From positions 11,158,001 through 11,222,000 of the forward strand of contig OU612068.1 in NCBI GenBank assembly GCA_914767715.1: 64,000 nt of DNA. The letters run 5' to 3'. Both the position numbers and the translations under genes were made by a program. Each line of letters starts with the position of its first letter. The stretch's first letter is position 1. This DNA is from Membranipora membranacea. Its lineage: Eukaryota; Bryozoa; Gymnolaemata; Cheilostomatida; Membraniporidae. Positions 23,801-36,900 of this stretch are shown here, piece after piece. The notes below the pieces were generated by a model. It did no database searches. It was not told where the DNA came from and saw only the letters and a list, made by a program, of their open reading frames with translations.

Positions 23801-26800
23801 TTGTGACAATCGATGAGGTAAAGAAGGCATTCCCCCTACTAGACATTGTAGATCATGGCAACAGAACATGGATAGCTGAAAACGGCATCACCAGAAGGCC
23901 AAGCGTCACAGAAAGCTTTCAGCCAATAGAAGGTAAGCTAACAAAACAATGAAAAACATTTGTCAACATAACATAGTCACAGTCGAACCGTCTAACCAAT
24001 GACCTAGTTTATTACTTTACCTACACTGTCTATTCGGACTATGATAAAGAAAGTTTTAAGAACAATAGTGACCGAACTCAGATTAAGAGTCCCCATTTAT
24101 TTTCTTAGCTGTATGCTTGTTGTATTAATTAGCCCCAGGCTGTGGTAAAGCGGTGGTAGTGACGTCACTACCTCAGATTAAAATGTGAATGAGCCATCAA
24201 ACAATGGCTGAGTGCACTACTCAAGTAGCTTATTATTAGGTTGATGTATCATTCGTCCATGTTGGCCAATATTCATGCGGTCAGTTCTTCGAGGTATTGT
24301 CCGGTCATTAATCAATCTTGCGGTTGACCCTTTATTTGTTTGGGTTATTTAAGGTCATATACAGGTCACTATTAGTTTTACCAAGTACCTTACTGCCTAC
24401 TGCAAAGCAAATATATCTCTGCTTATCAGTGCTCTAACTGGCCCAATGTTGGCTACCGTCCAATGTCTTGCATAAGATTATATGACCTTCATTCTAACGC
24501 TCAACTTCTTTATCTCAAACAAATGAATTTCAAAAGAGGATTAAGTTTCATTTTACGTAAAGATCATCTTTTTCAATTACGATTGCATTGACCTATCTGT
24601 CATTGTCACTGAATGTTGCCCATTGCATCGAATTATCTGCGGCTAACACTTCTAAAGCAAGTGCTCTATATTTTGACAGCTCTGGTGCTGATTGGTGAGC
24701 CGAATAGATGGGAGACACACCTGCAGCTGCTTGTCGACCTGTTGCTGACAGGTGGACATCCTTCCTTCGCACCTGAGGGTGCTTTTCCCAATCAGCATAT
24801 ACCTGTTCTAGCCTGTAACATGGACCTTGTGTTCATGGCTGAGGCTTGTATGCCAAGGTATAACCAGTGTTCTCTGTTACATGACTTAAAGAAGGCACGA
24901 AGGGCTGAAGGCCCACTGCACCTATTAAGTCTTATTGCATTTTTTTTAAAAACTGCCGTCGTAACTTCCAAGATACAACTTTATTTATTTGTAAAGTATC
25001 CTTTGTACGTATAAGGCCACTATGAGACTGAAATGTCCTGAAATGATACGCTATGCTTTTGAACTACCGCCATTCGATTATACCACACAGATCTCCATAA
25101 ATGTTCATAATTTTAACTATATTTTTTAGGTTTGGACACGGAGCGTTTCTTGTGTGCCTGGAGAGTTTGTTCAAGGTAGGTCCAATCCCTGAAACATTAA
25201 CCAGTTTAAGTCGATGCGTTGTAAATGAGACATGCAAGTCCATCAAAATAGTCTGCAATGGTTTGGTTTGATCAGGATATAAAATAACTTTTAAATGGTC
25301 TCCATTGTATTAACTAGCCCACTAGCCTTGTCACACAAATAGTTTTCATCTAATCAAAAAAGTAAAAATACACAGTTTCGATACAATAGTGGTACATATC
25401 TAAAAATGTGATGTAGAATGGTTTTGTTCTACATGTCAAACTAATAGGCAAGGACTGAATGCCTGATCAGAATGAAATAACATTGCTCATTGGAAGCATG
25501 CCAACATATGTTGAAAGGATACACTGGCATGCTTCCAATCTGAAATCATATTGGCGCGGGAAAGTGCTCCCAATGTTGTAAGCTTTATCATTCACCACTA
25601 GTTACTAGTGCACTACTCACGCACTACTCTGAGTGGTGTCATTCAAGCGATGGGTAGAGCCAGCATTTCATTTGTAGCACATGGTTGTAGATTAATCGCT
25701 ACCTTTTGTCTCTAGACTAACATTTCAAAAGTACAAAGTCCACATGGACTTTGTCAAACTTCAATGTTGTATTATTTGACCCGCCCCGACTGCTAACTTA
25801 AGTACAAACTCAACCTCAGGAATTGTTTTTAAAACCTCGATGTGGTATCATTTGAAAGAAATTGAAAATTGTAGACATTATTTTCATTCAAGACATTCAA
25901 GACGTTTCATTTAGCCCATCTAGTTGTGGTTTCTGTCTTTTACCCTTATACCTCAATTGTATAAATATCCATTTGGGTTTTTTTTGTAGAAAATAACAGG
26001 GAATGACTTACAATACACCGCACTGATCGGTAAACCCAGTGAGATCACATTCAGATACTCTGAGCACTGTCTGGCAGAGAAAGCCTCTCAGATCGGTATT
26101 GATAGACCACTGAAGACAATGTATATCGTCGGGTAAGTAAGATGGAAGACCATAACCTAGAATACAATTGTCTTGGTTTGGTATTATTTTCCTGATAAGG
26201 AAATTTAGAACAGCCAGATAAAAAAAGTGTGCATAGAAGTTTTTGAGATGCCATTCCTGGCCTGAAGCCAAAGAAACAGCACTGTAGGCAGACATGCCTC
26301 AGCTTGGTAACCCTTCAAGGTTTTAGCAGATAGACTATATTAAGTAACTCAGCCCAGACAGCCTCACACTATTAACAAACTTACGAAGTAAATTTATCTA
26401 GCTGATGGGGGGGGAGGAGAGTTTAGGAATCATACTTGGATAAGCTAACAGCTGGAGATCTTGAAGGGATAACTATGATATTATTGATATTGTTCACTCA
26501 GTTTCTATGTACATGAGAAAGATAAAGCCCTATTTTAAAACGGTAAGAACTGTATTCTGTGAATTTGAATAGATTAGGGTTTTACTGAATCGAGATTAGT
26601 GAAAAAGGAAAGTTATTTAATTGACAGTATGAATTATCTTCCCTTGTCGTCATTACTTGTTTGGGAGTACACAAAAACTATATAGTACCGCTCAAATTTT
26701 ACACCAGCAACCTTCACGGTCAATGCTACATACCTTCAAAAACAAAACAAGATGTCTTCGTTTAGTTTACACGCATCATATCATCATATAACATATTTGA

Positions 26801-27589
26801 CAAGGTAGAAAATGGCTTGTCAATGGCAATAAATTTTGCCTTTATACTTTTCAGAGACAACCCAGAGGTTGACGTCTATGGAGCCAATTTGTATAATCAG
26901 TACATTCAAGAATACCTGAAGGATAAAACTGCAGGTACAGCGCTGTCTTCCAGGCAAGTGCCTACAGACTATGAATTCAGGCCACAATCTGCGACAGAGT
27001 GTCGGTCTGTACTGGTGGGAACTGGTGTCTATGATCCTAAGATCGGTAAGTTTCATATTTTAGTCAATCCGATGTAATGCTGTCTATATTTGACCATGCA
27101 GACTTAGATCAAGTTTGACCCATTTGCCTGCATTTGGAGTTGCTCCTCCTCCACTGGTCATGCCTCAGGCAATGCAGGCAAGTTGATCAAACTTGATCTA
27201 AAGCAAGCAATCAATCATTGCTACTGTGTAGAAATGGGCTTTATACACCAGTGATGCGAAAAGAAATGAAAACTTGAGAGGCGGTCACTGAGCAGACACA
27301 TGACTTTCCCTAAGCCTCTCAGATTTGAAGTTATACCATGGGTCAATGTTAATGTCTTTTGATCAAACTAAATGGAATTTCTATTTTTAATTTATCAGGT
27401 AAAATTGAGGATCAGGAAATGGAGGTTTATCACCACGGACATAGAGATTTTGAAGCAGACAAGGATCTACGTGTCCCATCATTATACTGTACAGACGTCT
27501 ATGACGCCGTGCTTGCTATCTTGGAGAAGGAATTGGGGGTCAAGGATAACATTAACAATAATATGGAAGCTTTAAAGATTAAATCTTAG
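20840..27589 (+). CDS. HDHD5: HAD-like hydrolase domain protein 5 (CECR5)
   Basis: Nine exons join in phase to 503 aa: 20840-21145, 21547-21741, 22811-22923, 23784-23932, 24680-24857, 25130-25175, 25990-26132, 26855-27045 and 27399-27589. The HAD motifs are all present. Motif I is LFDIDG (Asp110 and Asp112), motif II is AFCTNG (Thr147), the motif III lysine is in ALIGKPSE (Lys344) and motif IV is VGDNPEVD (Asp378 and Asp383). The family-typical IGEPNRWET, LACNMDL, MAEACMPRFGHGAF and YHHGHRDF are clear. The spacing, with a cap between motifs II and III, is that of HAD subclass IIA (NagD-like). The physiological substrate of HDHD5 is not known to me; the human protein is usually annotated as mitochondrial. 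The N-terminus before motif I is about 100 aa, longer than in the human protein (423 aa overall), and is not clearly a targeting peptide. One intron has U12-type signals. Confidence 0.93.
21148..21171 (+). repeat. (TA)n microsatellite
   Basis: An uninterrupted run of about ten TA units just inside HDHD5 intron 1, starting a few bases after the donor. Confidence 0.9.
22924..23783 (+). other. U12-type (minor spliceosome) intron of HDHD5
   Basis: The intron begins GTATCCTTTA, an exact match to the U12 5' splice-site consensus (RTATCCTTT). Near its 3' end is TTTTCCTTCACT (ending at 23770), one change from the U12 branch consensus TTTTCCTTAACT. Its branch A (23768) is about 15 nt before the AG, which is the tight spacing these introns need. 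Joining here (GA|A) restores KELGFTNIVTIDE of the HDHD5 family in phase 2, so the boundary is fixed by the protein. The intron has GT-AG ends. Neighbouring introns in the gene show ordinary U2-type donors. Confidence 0.85.
25489..25539. repeat. Perfect 15-bp hairpin in an HDHD5 intron
   Basis: ATTGGAAGCATGCCA (25489-25503) is followed after 21 nt by its exact reverse complement (25525-25539). It may be a remnant of a foldback element or a structured RNA element; nothing else marks it. Confidence 0.7.
27106..27199. mobile_element. Inverted-repeat element, CCAATTTGCCTGCA family (copy 2)
   Basis: The left arm AGATCAAGTTTGACCC-ATTTGCCTGCAT pairs with the right arm ATGCAGGCAAGTTGATCAAACTTGATCT (24 of 28 positions by eye). 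It lies in the last HDHD5 intron and is the best-preserved member of the family. Confidence 0.6.
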
Positions 27590-28040
27590 CCCCAGCGGGT
27601 GACAGAAATGATTGTCTTCTCAAGCCTTCTCATATATTTTATTGAAAAGAATGCAATATACAGGTGCCATATTTTTCTACTTTTTCCAATGTGCTATTTG
27701 TCATCAGGGTATATTTATTAATTAATTGCTCGGTACATAAGACACATTGTCGTAATATATTACACATGCATTTACTGACTCGAACTAAACTTGTGGACTA
27801 CTGGCCAGAATTTTCCATGTTCTTCCATTTACATGAAATCACCATTCCTTATAGCTGCCAGGATATCACAAACTGCCATTGCCATGTGATGACTTTTCAC
27901 ACTAGAGTTTATTTTTCTAGTTTCACATACATAAAACATGTCATGTCCATATTCATCAAAAGTGTGTACTTGTTCGTTTTATGTCAATACTGAATTTAAG
28001 ACACCAAATACAATAATGTTTTACTTAGCTCCATAATCAT

Positions 28041-28046
28041 AATAAA
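28041..28046 (+). terminator. Possible polyadenylation signal of HDHD5
   Basis: AATAAA about 450 nt after the HDHD5 stop. Other AT-rich variants occur nearer the stop (for example AATACAATAATG), so the actual site is uncertain. Confidence 0.3.
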
Positions 28047-28117
28047 ATATAAGCAAGTTAACAGCCAGAAACATTAAGGCACCTTACTTACTGAAGGCAA
28101 TTGGTAGTATATTACAG

Positions 28118-28243
28118 CAGGGAGTTTGGGGGACATACAGTCCTCATTTTGTAGGAGTTATCTGCCTTTTTGATGTGACTGGGTAACTCCTGCATACTAA
28201 ACTGGTTGAGTTTGGGAGTTTTGGTTATATCCCAAACTCCCTG
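28118..28243. mobile_element. Foldback element with CAGGGAGTTTGGG ends
   Basis: CAGGGAGTTTGGG (28118-28130) is exactly complementary to CCCAAACTCCCTG (28231-28243). Inside, AGGAGTTA pairs with TAACTCCT, and GAGTTTGGGAG is a further copy of the end motif. A minimal relative, CAGGGAGTTTGTCCCAAACTCCTTG, split here as CAGGGAGTTTG and TCCCAAACTCCTTG, sits at 39696-39720. No target-site duplication is evident. Confidence 0.55.
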
Positions 28244-29012
28244 GTAAAGGTGCACCTTTCTACACTGTGGGGAGTGTACAGTAGATAATTAAGACTTATA
28301 ACTGAGTCTTAACCTCTCATCCAACAAAGCAGTCAACAAGAGTCAAATACTGACCAGTACGCAAACACCATATTATCTCATAAGTAACCTAAGACTACTG
28401 CAGCTTACATTGCTGCTGCTGCTGCTGCCACCACTGTAACAGGTTCTTTTGTTCAAATATTGTATTTTTGGTGGACATTGATTATCGATATACAGTGCAA
28501 AGTAATTGCATAGCTACACCTCAACTCAAATGTAGGGAAATGAGTGATATGACAGCATACACTTCAACACTATGATCCGAATTTATTTTTCGTCAATACA
28601 TTTTTTTTTTCATAAATAACTCATACCCAATATTGTCACATGTTGTTTCAATATAATTAACTCTGTGTTTTACTTTGGTAGTAAGCTTGATATGTTTTTT
28701 TGCTGTTTTCAGAGGTCAACAAGTTACCTATAATAGAATTCCTTTTGTTATCTGTACACTTTTAAGAAAACCTCTATAATTGAATAAATAAATAGAACAT
28801 ATTATTGACATCCTAAGTCCTGAAACACCACTGGAAAATATTTATTTTTACTCAATACTCATTATTACTATAATCATGAGATCTGTGAGGACACGGTGAT
28901 TTTTTTTTTCAGAGGTGGTAGACCTTTTTATTCAGAAATTTTGTAGTTAGTTGTAGGTATCCAAGGGACCGAAGAGAAACTAGAGTAAATCCTCCATGAC
29001 AAGAGTTGCAAT

Positions 29013-29379
29013 CAATTAACCCGAGACGTAACCACATGGGAAAGTGAAGTAGCATTGGTATTATCATTGACTTACAGCTCATAAACCAGGCTTTTTGTTG
29101 ATAACTTTTTCAATTTTGATCGGATTTTGGGCTCATCGAAAATTACAATCGATTTAGCATCTTGTCGTAAAAAGTTTGATACGAATTGAGGGCAAAGAAA
29201 TTATTTGAAGAAGAAATAATATCAAGTTGATAACAAAATTCTGCTGATTGTACAGCAGTTTTCAAACTCAAAATCTGATCAAAATTAATCAGGTTACGAA
29301 TAAAAAACCTGGATTATGGTCAGTAAATCAATGGTGACATCAATGCTACTTCCAATGTTGTTACGTCGCCCACAATTAA
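29013..29379. mobile_element. Long-inverted-repeat MITE (~353 bp)
   Basis: About 120 bp at each end are imperfectly complementary. The left arm has GACGTAACCACATGG, GAAGTAGCATTG, ATCATTGACTTAC and AAACCAGGCTTTTT. The right arm has the matching inverted blocks AAAAAACCTGG, GTAAATCAATG, CAATGCTACTTCC and GTTACGTC. The core TTTTGATC[G/A]GATTTT also pairs. The element is flanked by CAATTAA on both sides (29013-29019 and 29373-29379), which could be a 7-bp target-site duplication, or a smaller one inside it such as TTAA or TAA. It has no coding capacity and so would be non-autonomous. Confidence 0.6.
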
Positions 29380-30949
29380 GTGCCTCACTTCATCTGTCTA
29401 TATATAATGTCCTGACTAGGTTTATAATTAATAATGTAATATTAATATATAAGTCTATGGGTAATATTGGCTTTTTAATGAAGTAAAAGTATCATGTGCC
29501 CCGGTGCAGAAAAGAATATCATAATTGTTCAAATACAGTGCAGTCAAATTATGTGCTAAAAAACACTTACTCATTTTCGAATCAGTTAATCAACGAATCC
29601 ATAGAGAGATTTGCAGTATTTTTTATTCGGTGGAATGAGTATCTCGTAATATTTTGAAAGTTCACACAAAGTTATGAGGCACAGCTCAATCAAACGCTCT
29701 ATTCTTTGGCATGCAAGGAAATTTACCAGCATATATTCTGGCCCTCAATCTACTAGGGTGCCTAGATTACGACATATGCAATGTACTTGATGCTTGATTT
29801 GCATCATATGAATTCTTCAATGAACTCAACCATAAAAGTTTTTCTACTATGAAAAGTTAAGATATTTGCCCGTCATAAATATAGAAATGTTAGAGAATTA
29901 GCCAACCTGAAATGAAATTGATTCAGGGTAAGTTAGTTCAGTAATTGATCGTCATAATATATTTCACTAATTCATGAGTTATTTCCCTCAGCCACGGTTA
30001 CTTGTTGTTTGCCAGTCATTTCGCTCTACCATCCTCCCTGTTTGTACACGTTTGACATTTGTTGTTGTAGAGTTGTACTCCCATGTATTTTTATTTGTGT
30101 CCTATTTAGTGACCCTATATCACCCGTTAGCCATTGCTGACCTATATCTGAGAAGCCGTGTCACAATATTCATGGGCATAGACAATATCATTGCCAATCT
30201 AAGTTTTGTTAGTAAATGTGCGGTTCAACACTGTAGTGTCTTTCTGTGTTATGGTTAGGGTGAGATCATGAAAGCACGGCTAATTCTTAGCCTCAAAGCA
30301 CTAGAAAGTACATTTCCTTACTTTCTTTCAAAATATTAGATCCTTGCACCTAAAATTCCATTCTTTTCATCCTGGTTCTTTCAGACCCGGACCACAACAA
30401 ACCTACCCACGTTGTTTGAGTCATTGCAATAACTTCTACTCACTGCATCCAGCTTCCACAACGGCATAGAACATCATTGCTGAGTTGACATCAGGATTGA
30501 ATGCATGACTCCACTCACTGGATTACTTATTCATAGGGTGAGGGATCTAATTAAATACTGACCACGTTTCCTCAACTCTCAGTCACTCACTGCTTGGTCA
30601 ATCGTCCTTTACATATCATATATATATATAACATACTATGATGTATGTATTGTATGTGTAGTGTAGTGTATCAATGACTGGGTAATTAGGAGATTCCTTG
30701 TTGGTATGTGTTGAAAACTGTGTGACTCCAGTTGATCCTTGATGTATATGCACATTCAATCATGTGCCTGCATGTGCAAAGATAGTAAAAAAGTAACGTA
30801 ATGAGTGCATAGTATAGTAGGCCTACTATGCTACCTCGTCCTCTGACATCCTTCCCAGTGCAGTGAATCCTAATGCATAAACCTACTTGTATGCTATCAT
30901 CTTACACTTACAGACTCTCACCCAACACTGACATTTCGATCGGACAGAT

Positions 30950-33900
30950 ATGGACTGCGATTCTAGTCATTCAGGTTTCATCAATCTGAGTAATGGTCAA
31001 GTAAACGAAATCATACTGAAGATGGATGAGGCCAACGGAGCTTCATGTGAAGGTATGATTGTAGCATGTAGACTGAGATAGAATGGGTACTATGCCAATA
31101 AGAGCTCTGATGATATCTGATGAATGTACATCAATATGCCTCTACCTATAAATGAAAATAGAAACTGTGCTGTATGTTGCTGTCACAAGGCACCACGACA
31201 CGCTGGTGAAAGTAGATCATGAGATTGTAGACTTCAGCCCATCATGTGACCAACATAGACTTTCATGAACAGTGAGATTTTAAAATGTGCCCCCATGTGG
31301 GTTCCCAGGCAAGCTACTTGCAGCTTTGTCAAGAAGCATAAGGGGTAACTTCCCATGTGAACGTATGCAGACCTCACAGTATTGAATACAGTGTGACAAC
31401 ATGCAAAAACATTTTGAAAACTTATCTTTGATATTTGTCCATTATTACATGTGGTAATCATAGGACTTCAAACTTAATATTTACACCCACATCAATCTTA
31501 CATCTCATAAACAAAATCATAGGACAGGCTGCGACAGCATGATATGATAAAATATGGGACATATTAGTAAATTTTCATCCTCTTCTTGTTGTCCTAGATA
31601 CTCTGAATCCGCCGATCTCGTTCACTAATGATGACGGTCAGACTATATTTGTTAAGCTGGAGGACTCTATTATATCAGACCAGGAGATCAGTGTTACTGA
31701 CAGTGCAGGGGGAGAAGATAAACTTTTACTCGTCACAACTGTCGACGAGGTACTGCATATATATTCCACGTGATTGAAATCTTTGTTGAATTTTATATTT
31801 CGCCATGGATGGAAAAAAATCACTAAATACGAATTCACTTAAATAGTGAAATTTGGGATATATTCTCACATTCTCAAGCAAAATTTGTTATTGTTGAAAT
31901 TTTATTTGTGTATTATTTCACCAAGTAGGCTTTGACTGTACACAGTTTGCTTCAATACAGCATCATCATTTATTTAAAAGACAAAGCCACATAAATCCTG
32001 CTTGCAAGGAAATGATGCTCAGCTTCGATAAATTCAATATTCAGTTGCTGATGATGTGATCACCAATAAAAGACAAGAGCCAGCTATAGTATTTTGTGAC
32101 TATCTGTCACATAATGAGAGTGTTTGAGCAAGTATGATATTTTTTTTTGAGAAAAATTGTTGTTTGCCAATTTTTTCCACAATATAAAGATGTTGACCAT
32201 TAACTATCTTGATAGTTTTGGGTAGCGTGATAGGATTGCAAGACATCCATGTGACACCCTGAGCATCCATGTGACACCCTGAGCTTTATTCCTTGATTTG
32301 ACAGCAGATATCAGAAGACTCTGGTCTTTCTTTGACAACCCCATCTGTAGTGGACAGCAGTAATATTATAGAGAAGGCTGAGGAGCATATATCTCAGAAC
32401 TGGTTCACTTCTAAGACGGATAAGCAGACGCTACAGGAGAGAGGTCACCGTTGGAAGCAGGGTCAGTGGACGGCTGAAGAAAACGAGATCCTCAAACAAA
32501 ATATCAGATTCTACTGTCAGGTATGTAATAAATTTGTCAAGTTAGGTGCAATTGGCCTGCATTTGGGGTTTACTGGTGAGCCTCCGGATCAAGGGAGAGT
32601 GACTCCAAATCCGGGAAAATTGGATCACACTATCTATGTAATAGGTATGAAACTTGCTGAATATAAGCTAGTATAATGTTCCCTTATTCATGGCCATTAT
32701 GGTCCATGTGGTGCTGGTCATTTCTTGATCCCTAGGAGCTCTCCCCTTAAGAGCATGACAGGTTTGCTGCCATTAGAGATGACGTCATACAGTATCACTT
32801 TTTTTCCATGTAATTCTCTCGCCGGTGTTGGATTGATATCACGTCATTTCAAGTGACTTTCAGTTAAAGTTTGGGAGTGCTGCTTGCTCTTAACTATAAT
32901 GTTGCTCCTGCCCATATTTCACCTTCCCTGGTACCCTTTGCTTCCATTGTCTTAGCAGAAATGTTGGGCATAAAATTGTGTACACCTTGCTTTGTTTTCC
33001 TTGTAGGAGAAACACATCAAGGATGCGAACTCGATAATATTTGACATGACCAAAGATATGCGTAAGGATTTCTACAGAGTAATTGCTCGGGGATTAGACC
33101 GGCCGTTATTCTCTGTATACAGGAGGGTACTGAGAATGTATGATCAGAAAAATCACATCGGCAAATACACTCCTGATGAGATCGCTAAGCTTCGAGAGTA
33201 AGCTTTTAATATAAAAACTGGAGTTGTCTGTGTATGCTTATAGGAAAGATAACTCCGATATTTGGCTGCACAGAAGTCTTATTGTAGTACTTTCTCACTT
33301 AGTCCACCGTGTTCCGGGATGGGTGGCGGTCCTGCAGGGTACCAAGTTCTATCAGAGAATGCCATCTGATTCTTTCATCAACATCTTCATCTGAGAGGCC
33401 CCATCTCAGCATGTCATCCTTCACTGTATCTATCCATCTTTTCTTTGGCCTCCCTCTCTTTCTCTTTCCCTGTATTCCCATCTCAGCCACCATTCTAATA
33501 TCTTCCTCCCTATCTCTCCTGCGTACATGTTTAAGAAAATTATCATATCATGAAATTCATCAAGTTCAAAGTCCTCATAGGATGGTGAGATCTGATTAAA
33601 CTCAAATCTGCTTAAAAATTAAATTGCATGACACAAAGATTAATTTTCACATGTGTATACTTCATCCTCCCCAGTTTTTAATTCTGATTATAAAACCTCT
33701 AAACTGTAGTCTGAGAGAGAAGCATGGTAATGACTGGGCGACTATCGGTGCAGCTCTAGGGCGTAGCGCTGGATCAGTTAGAGACAGGTGTAGACTTATG
33801 AAGGACAGCTGCCGCTATGGTACATGGCAGCATGATGAAGAAATGAGATTGGCAAACACAGTGTATGAGCTCAGTGGGGCTCAACCAGGAGAAGAGGTGA

Positions 33901-36900
33901 GTGTCGCTGTCTGATGTTTTAGGTCATGATTATGATGATGATTATTATTTATAATGATAAAGGTGACTGAAATATTTCAACATCCTGAATATCAATGTAT
34001 GTAGTCGTATCTTAGCACTCTTTGATACCAAAAATGGTTCGTGATACCAAAACTCCTATAATGCAACACAATCCCAGGAGGAGGGATCAAATAAATATTA
34101 TGAGTGTTAATATTGAACTGTCCTTACTGTCAGTTTCGTAACATTTAATTTAATTAATTGGGTTAATTTATTAAATTAATTAATTAATTATTTTAAATAT
34201 TAATTAATTAATTTAAATAATTAATTTAGAGTTACATATCATCATTCCCTATTGACCAACAATAGAGGGCTGCGCTCAGTGAGATGTTCAGCATGCCTTA
34301 TTGTGATGACTTCAGGTACACCATGGTCTTTGTTGGGCTGATGTGGCTGCAAAGGTAAAGACAAGAACAGATAAACAGTGCAGAGCCAAGTGGCTCAACT
34401 TCTTAAACTGGAAACAGAAAGGAGGCACAGAATGGGCGGGTCCTGCAGATGATCTCATCCTTCTAGAAAAGTAAGTTGATACTAGTAGCAGGATGTTTAT
34501 TTCACCTCATATATGATGTAGATCAAATATATACCTCACCATGAGTCCCACATTTGAGAGGATTAAATGAGTGCTTGATAAACACGTAATTTTTTAGTTA
34601 TTCAATGTTGAAGCACAGCACCGATACTCGTCAAGAAGTTTTCAACTTTTTATCGAACTTTGTGTATTGAAGCACAGCACCAATACTTTTATTGAGAAAT
34701 TTTAGTTCTTGACTGAATAACTGTGCTTCAATATACAATACTTGATAAAAAGTTGAAAAATTCTTAAGATATGGAGCTGACTAAATCGTTCGCAGGCTGT
34801 GTAGAAACGAAGTTCGGTGCAGCTCTTATTTTTACCAAATTTCGGATCACAGAATTGTATGACTCGCGTAAGACTGACACAACAAGCTAAGCTCAGTTAC
34901 CTATTTCATTCAAGGAATCTGTATTTGCTGTCAACATTAATGTCTTTTACCATTGATTTATTATTGAATTATTGTAGAATAATAACGAGCGGTGTGTTCG
35001 AGGAGTCAGAAGTTGACTGGGTAGAATTATCTAAAGGTTGGACATGGTGAGTGTTCAGACCTATACACTTAAAAGCTGAACTATGATGATAACTATGTGA
35101 ATATCCTTAATCTGTGAAAACCCAAGGACTAGTGGCACAGAAGGACTAGTGGCACTTTTCTGGGTTCTTGGTGTTACCCCATTAGTCTTATTTCATAGAC
35201 ATTATTTCTGCAAAATGACTTTTTATATTTAAAATCTAGAGTCATAGCATTTTTTCCTGCCAAACTTCTGTACTAGAAAATCTAGAGCTAGCAAAATCAT
35301 GATTGAGACAAACTAACTCCAAGTATCCAAGAATGTAATATACTTCGCTTTTTTGTCAGTGTGCGGTCTCCTCAGTGGTTACGGAGTAAGTGGTGGATGA
35401 TGAAGAGACACGTGCCAAACTACCAGAAGCTGCCTTTTCTAGACATAATAAATGCGCTCAAAGAGCAGACGGCTGCAGCGGGCGGTAGACTAGGCCCCCA
35501 AATGACATTGTGTAGCTCGCTCCCTGGAGCTGAGACTAGCCTTGATAAAGCTCCTGCCACATTCAGACTGTGTAATTCTGAGAACGGGTATAGGCTCACA
35601 CCTACAGTTCAGCTACCAGATGGTGAATATCTCATTCATTTATCTTCCTGGGAAATTCAATCCTTGTCATTGTTACTGATATTCCTGCACATCGGTCGGT
35701 TTCGCAGGCATAAGGAGTTGCTTTTCCACTACTCAGTAGAGGGAGGGCTGGATACTGTTAAAATTGTATTTCTGGTTGAAAGTTAGTCAGTGTTAGCTCT
35801 GAAATGATTGGCTCTTGGATGGGAAAAGGAGCCTATGCTATGCCACTGAAAGTACATTATGAGATATAGTGAAGGTGATAGTGAATTACATTCGTATTCA
35901 CTATAATATCAATAGGTACTTCCAGGAAAGTACCATCTGACCTGGCGGCCACCAGCTTATTAGAGCCAACACATCGGCAGATAAAAGTTCTTTTTAGAAA
36001 TTAATGATTTCTTGACTTAATATAATTATGAAAAACAGTACAACAGGTATGGTATCCGCAATTGGCAATAACCATCAAGTACTTGACATGTTTGCGGTTT
36101 ATTTGTAGGCACACACGCGATCCTTTCTGATGAGTTATCATTAGATACTAGCTCTCTACTGATAAGTTCTAATAGTAATACATTCCTCATAGCTAATCCA
36201 CACGATACAATATCCTTCCCTCTATCATCGATGAATGAATCACTAGTTGTACAGGCAGCCTCTCCTATGAATGAGCAGTTAGTTGTGGGCGGCGTCAGCG
36301 GTCTCGAGGTATATATAGAAATGTTTATGTTTGATATTTGAGTGATTGGTAACTGATGACTTGAAGAATAACTCTTTCATTCAAAATAAGCACTTCGCAG
36401 CAATTATAAAGTATGTTAGCAAAGATACTTTGATCAATTAAATATTTGCTAAGACACGTTCAGATATGTGACCTTTAATCTTTGCTCAATTAAAACTTTT
36501 CCACTTTGCTTCTTATGTCATGCTGCACTTCTCTAACATGAATTGATTATTTTTCAGACCCCAATTAAAACTAGCGAAACATCTGGGAACGCACTTACAG
36601 AATCTCGCGGAAGTGAAGGTAAGAAAACTGTGCACCGATCATTAGTCACTTGGTTGTATGAGGACTCTAGGTCTAGGACCTGACTGGGTCATTTCTGGTA
36701 TTAAGTTATATGTCAAATAGCCAGCCAAGTCGAGTAATAATATCATGATCATGAACAAATCCTGCACTTTGCGTTCACGAGTCTGACACTGGTTTATTTT
36801 TTTTTAACCATGAAACCAAAACTAGGAGTTGTTGCCTCATAAGGAAAGAGATAACAATTACTAGTACTTGAAAGTTTTCTCCATTCTATTGATTCAGATT

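Larger units (their letters stand above)
28047..30949. other. Intergenic region between HDHD5 and DMTF1
   Basis: I see no coding exon. It contains two inverted-repeat elements (28118-28243 and 29013-29379, listed separately), a short (CTG)n run at about 28411-28428, and a short (TA)n run near 30620. The proximal promoter of DMTF1 should lie at its right end; no TATA box is obvious there. Confidence 0.5.
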
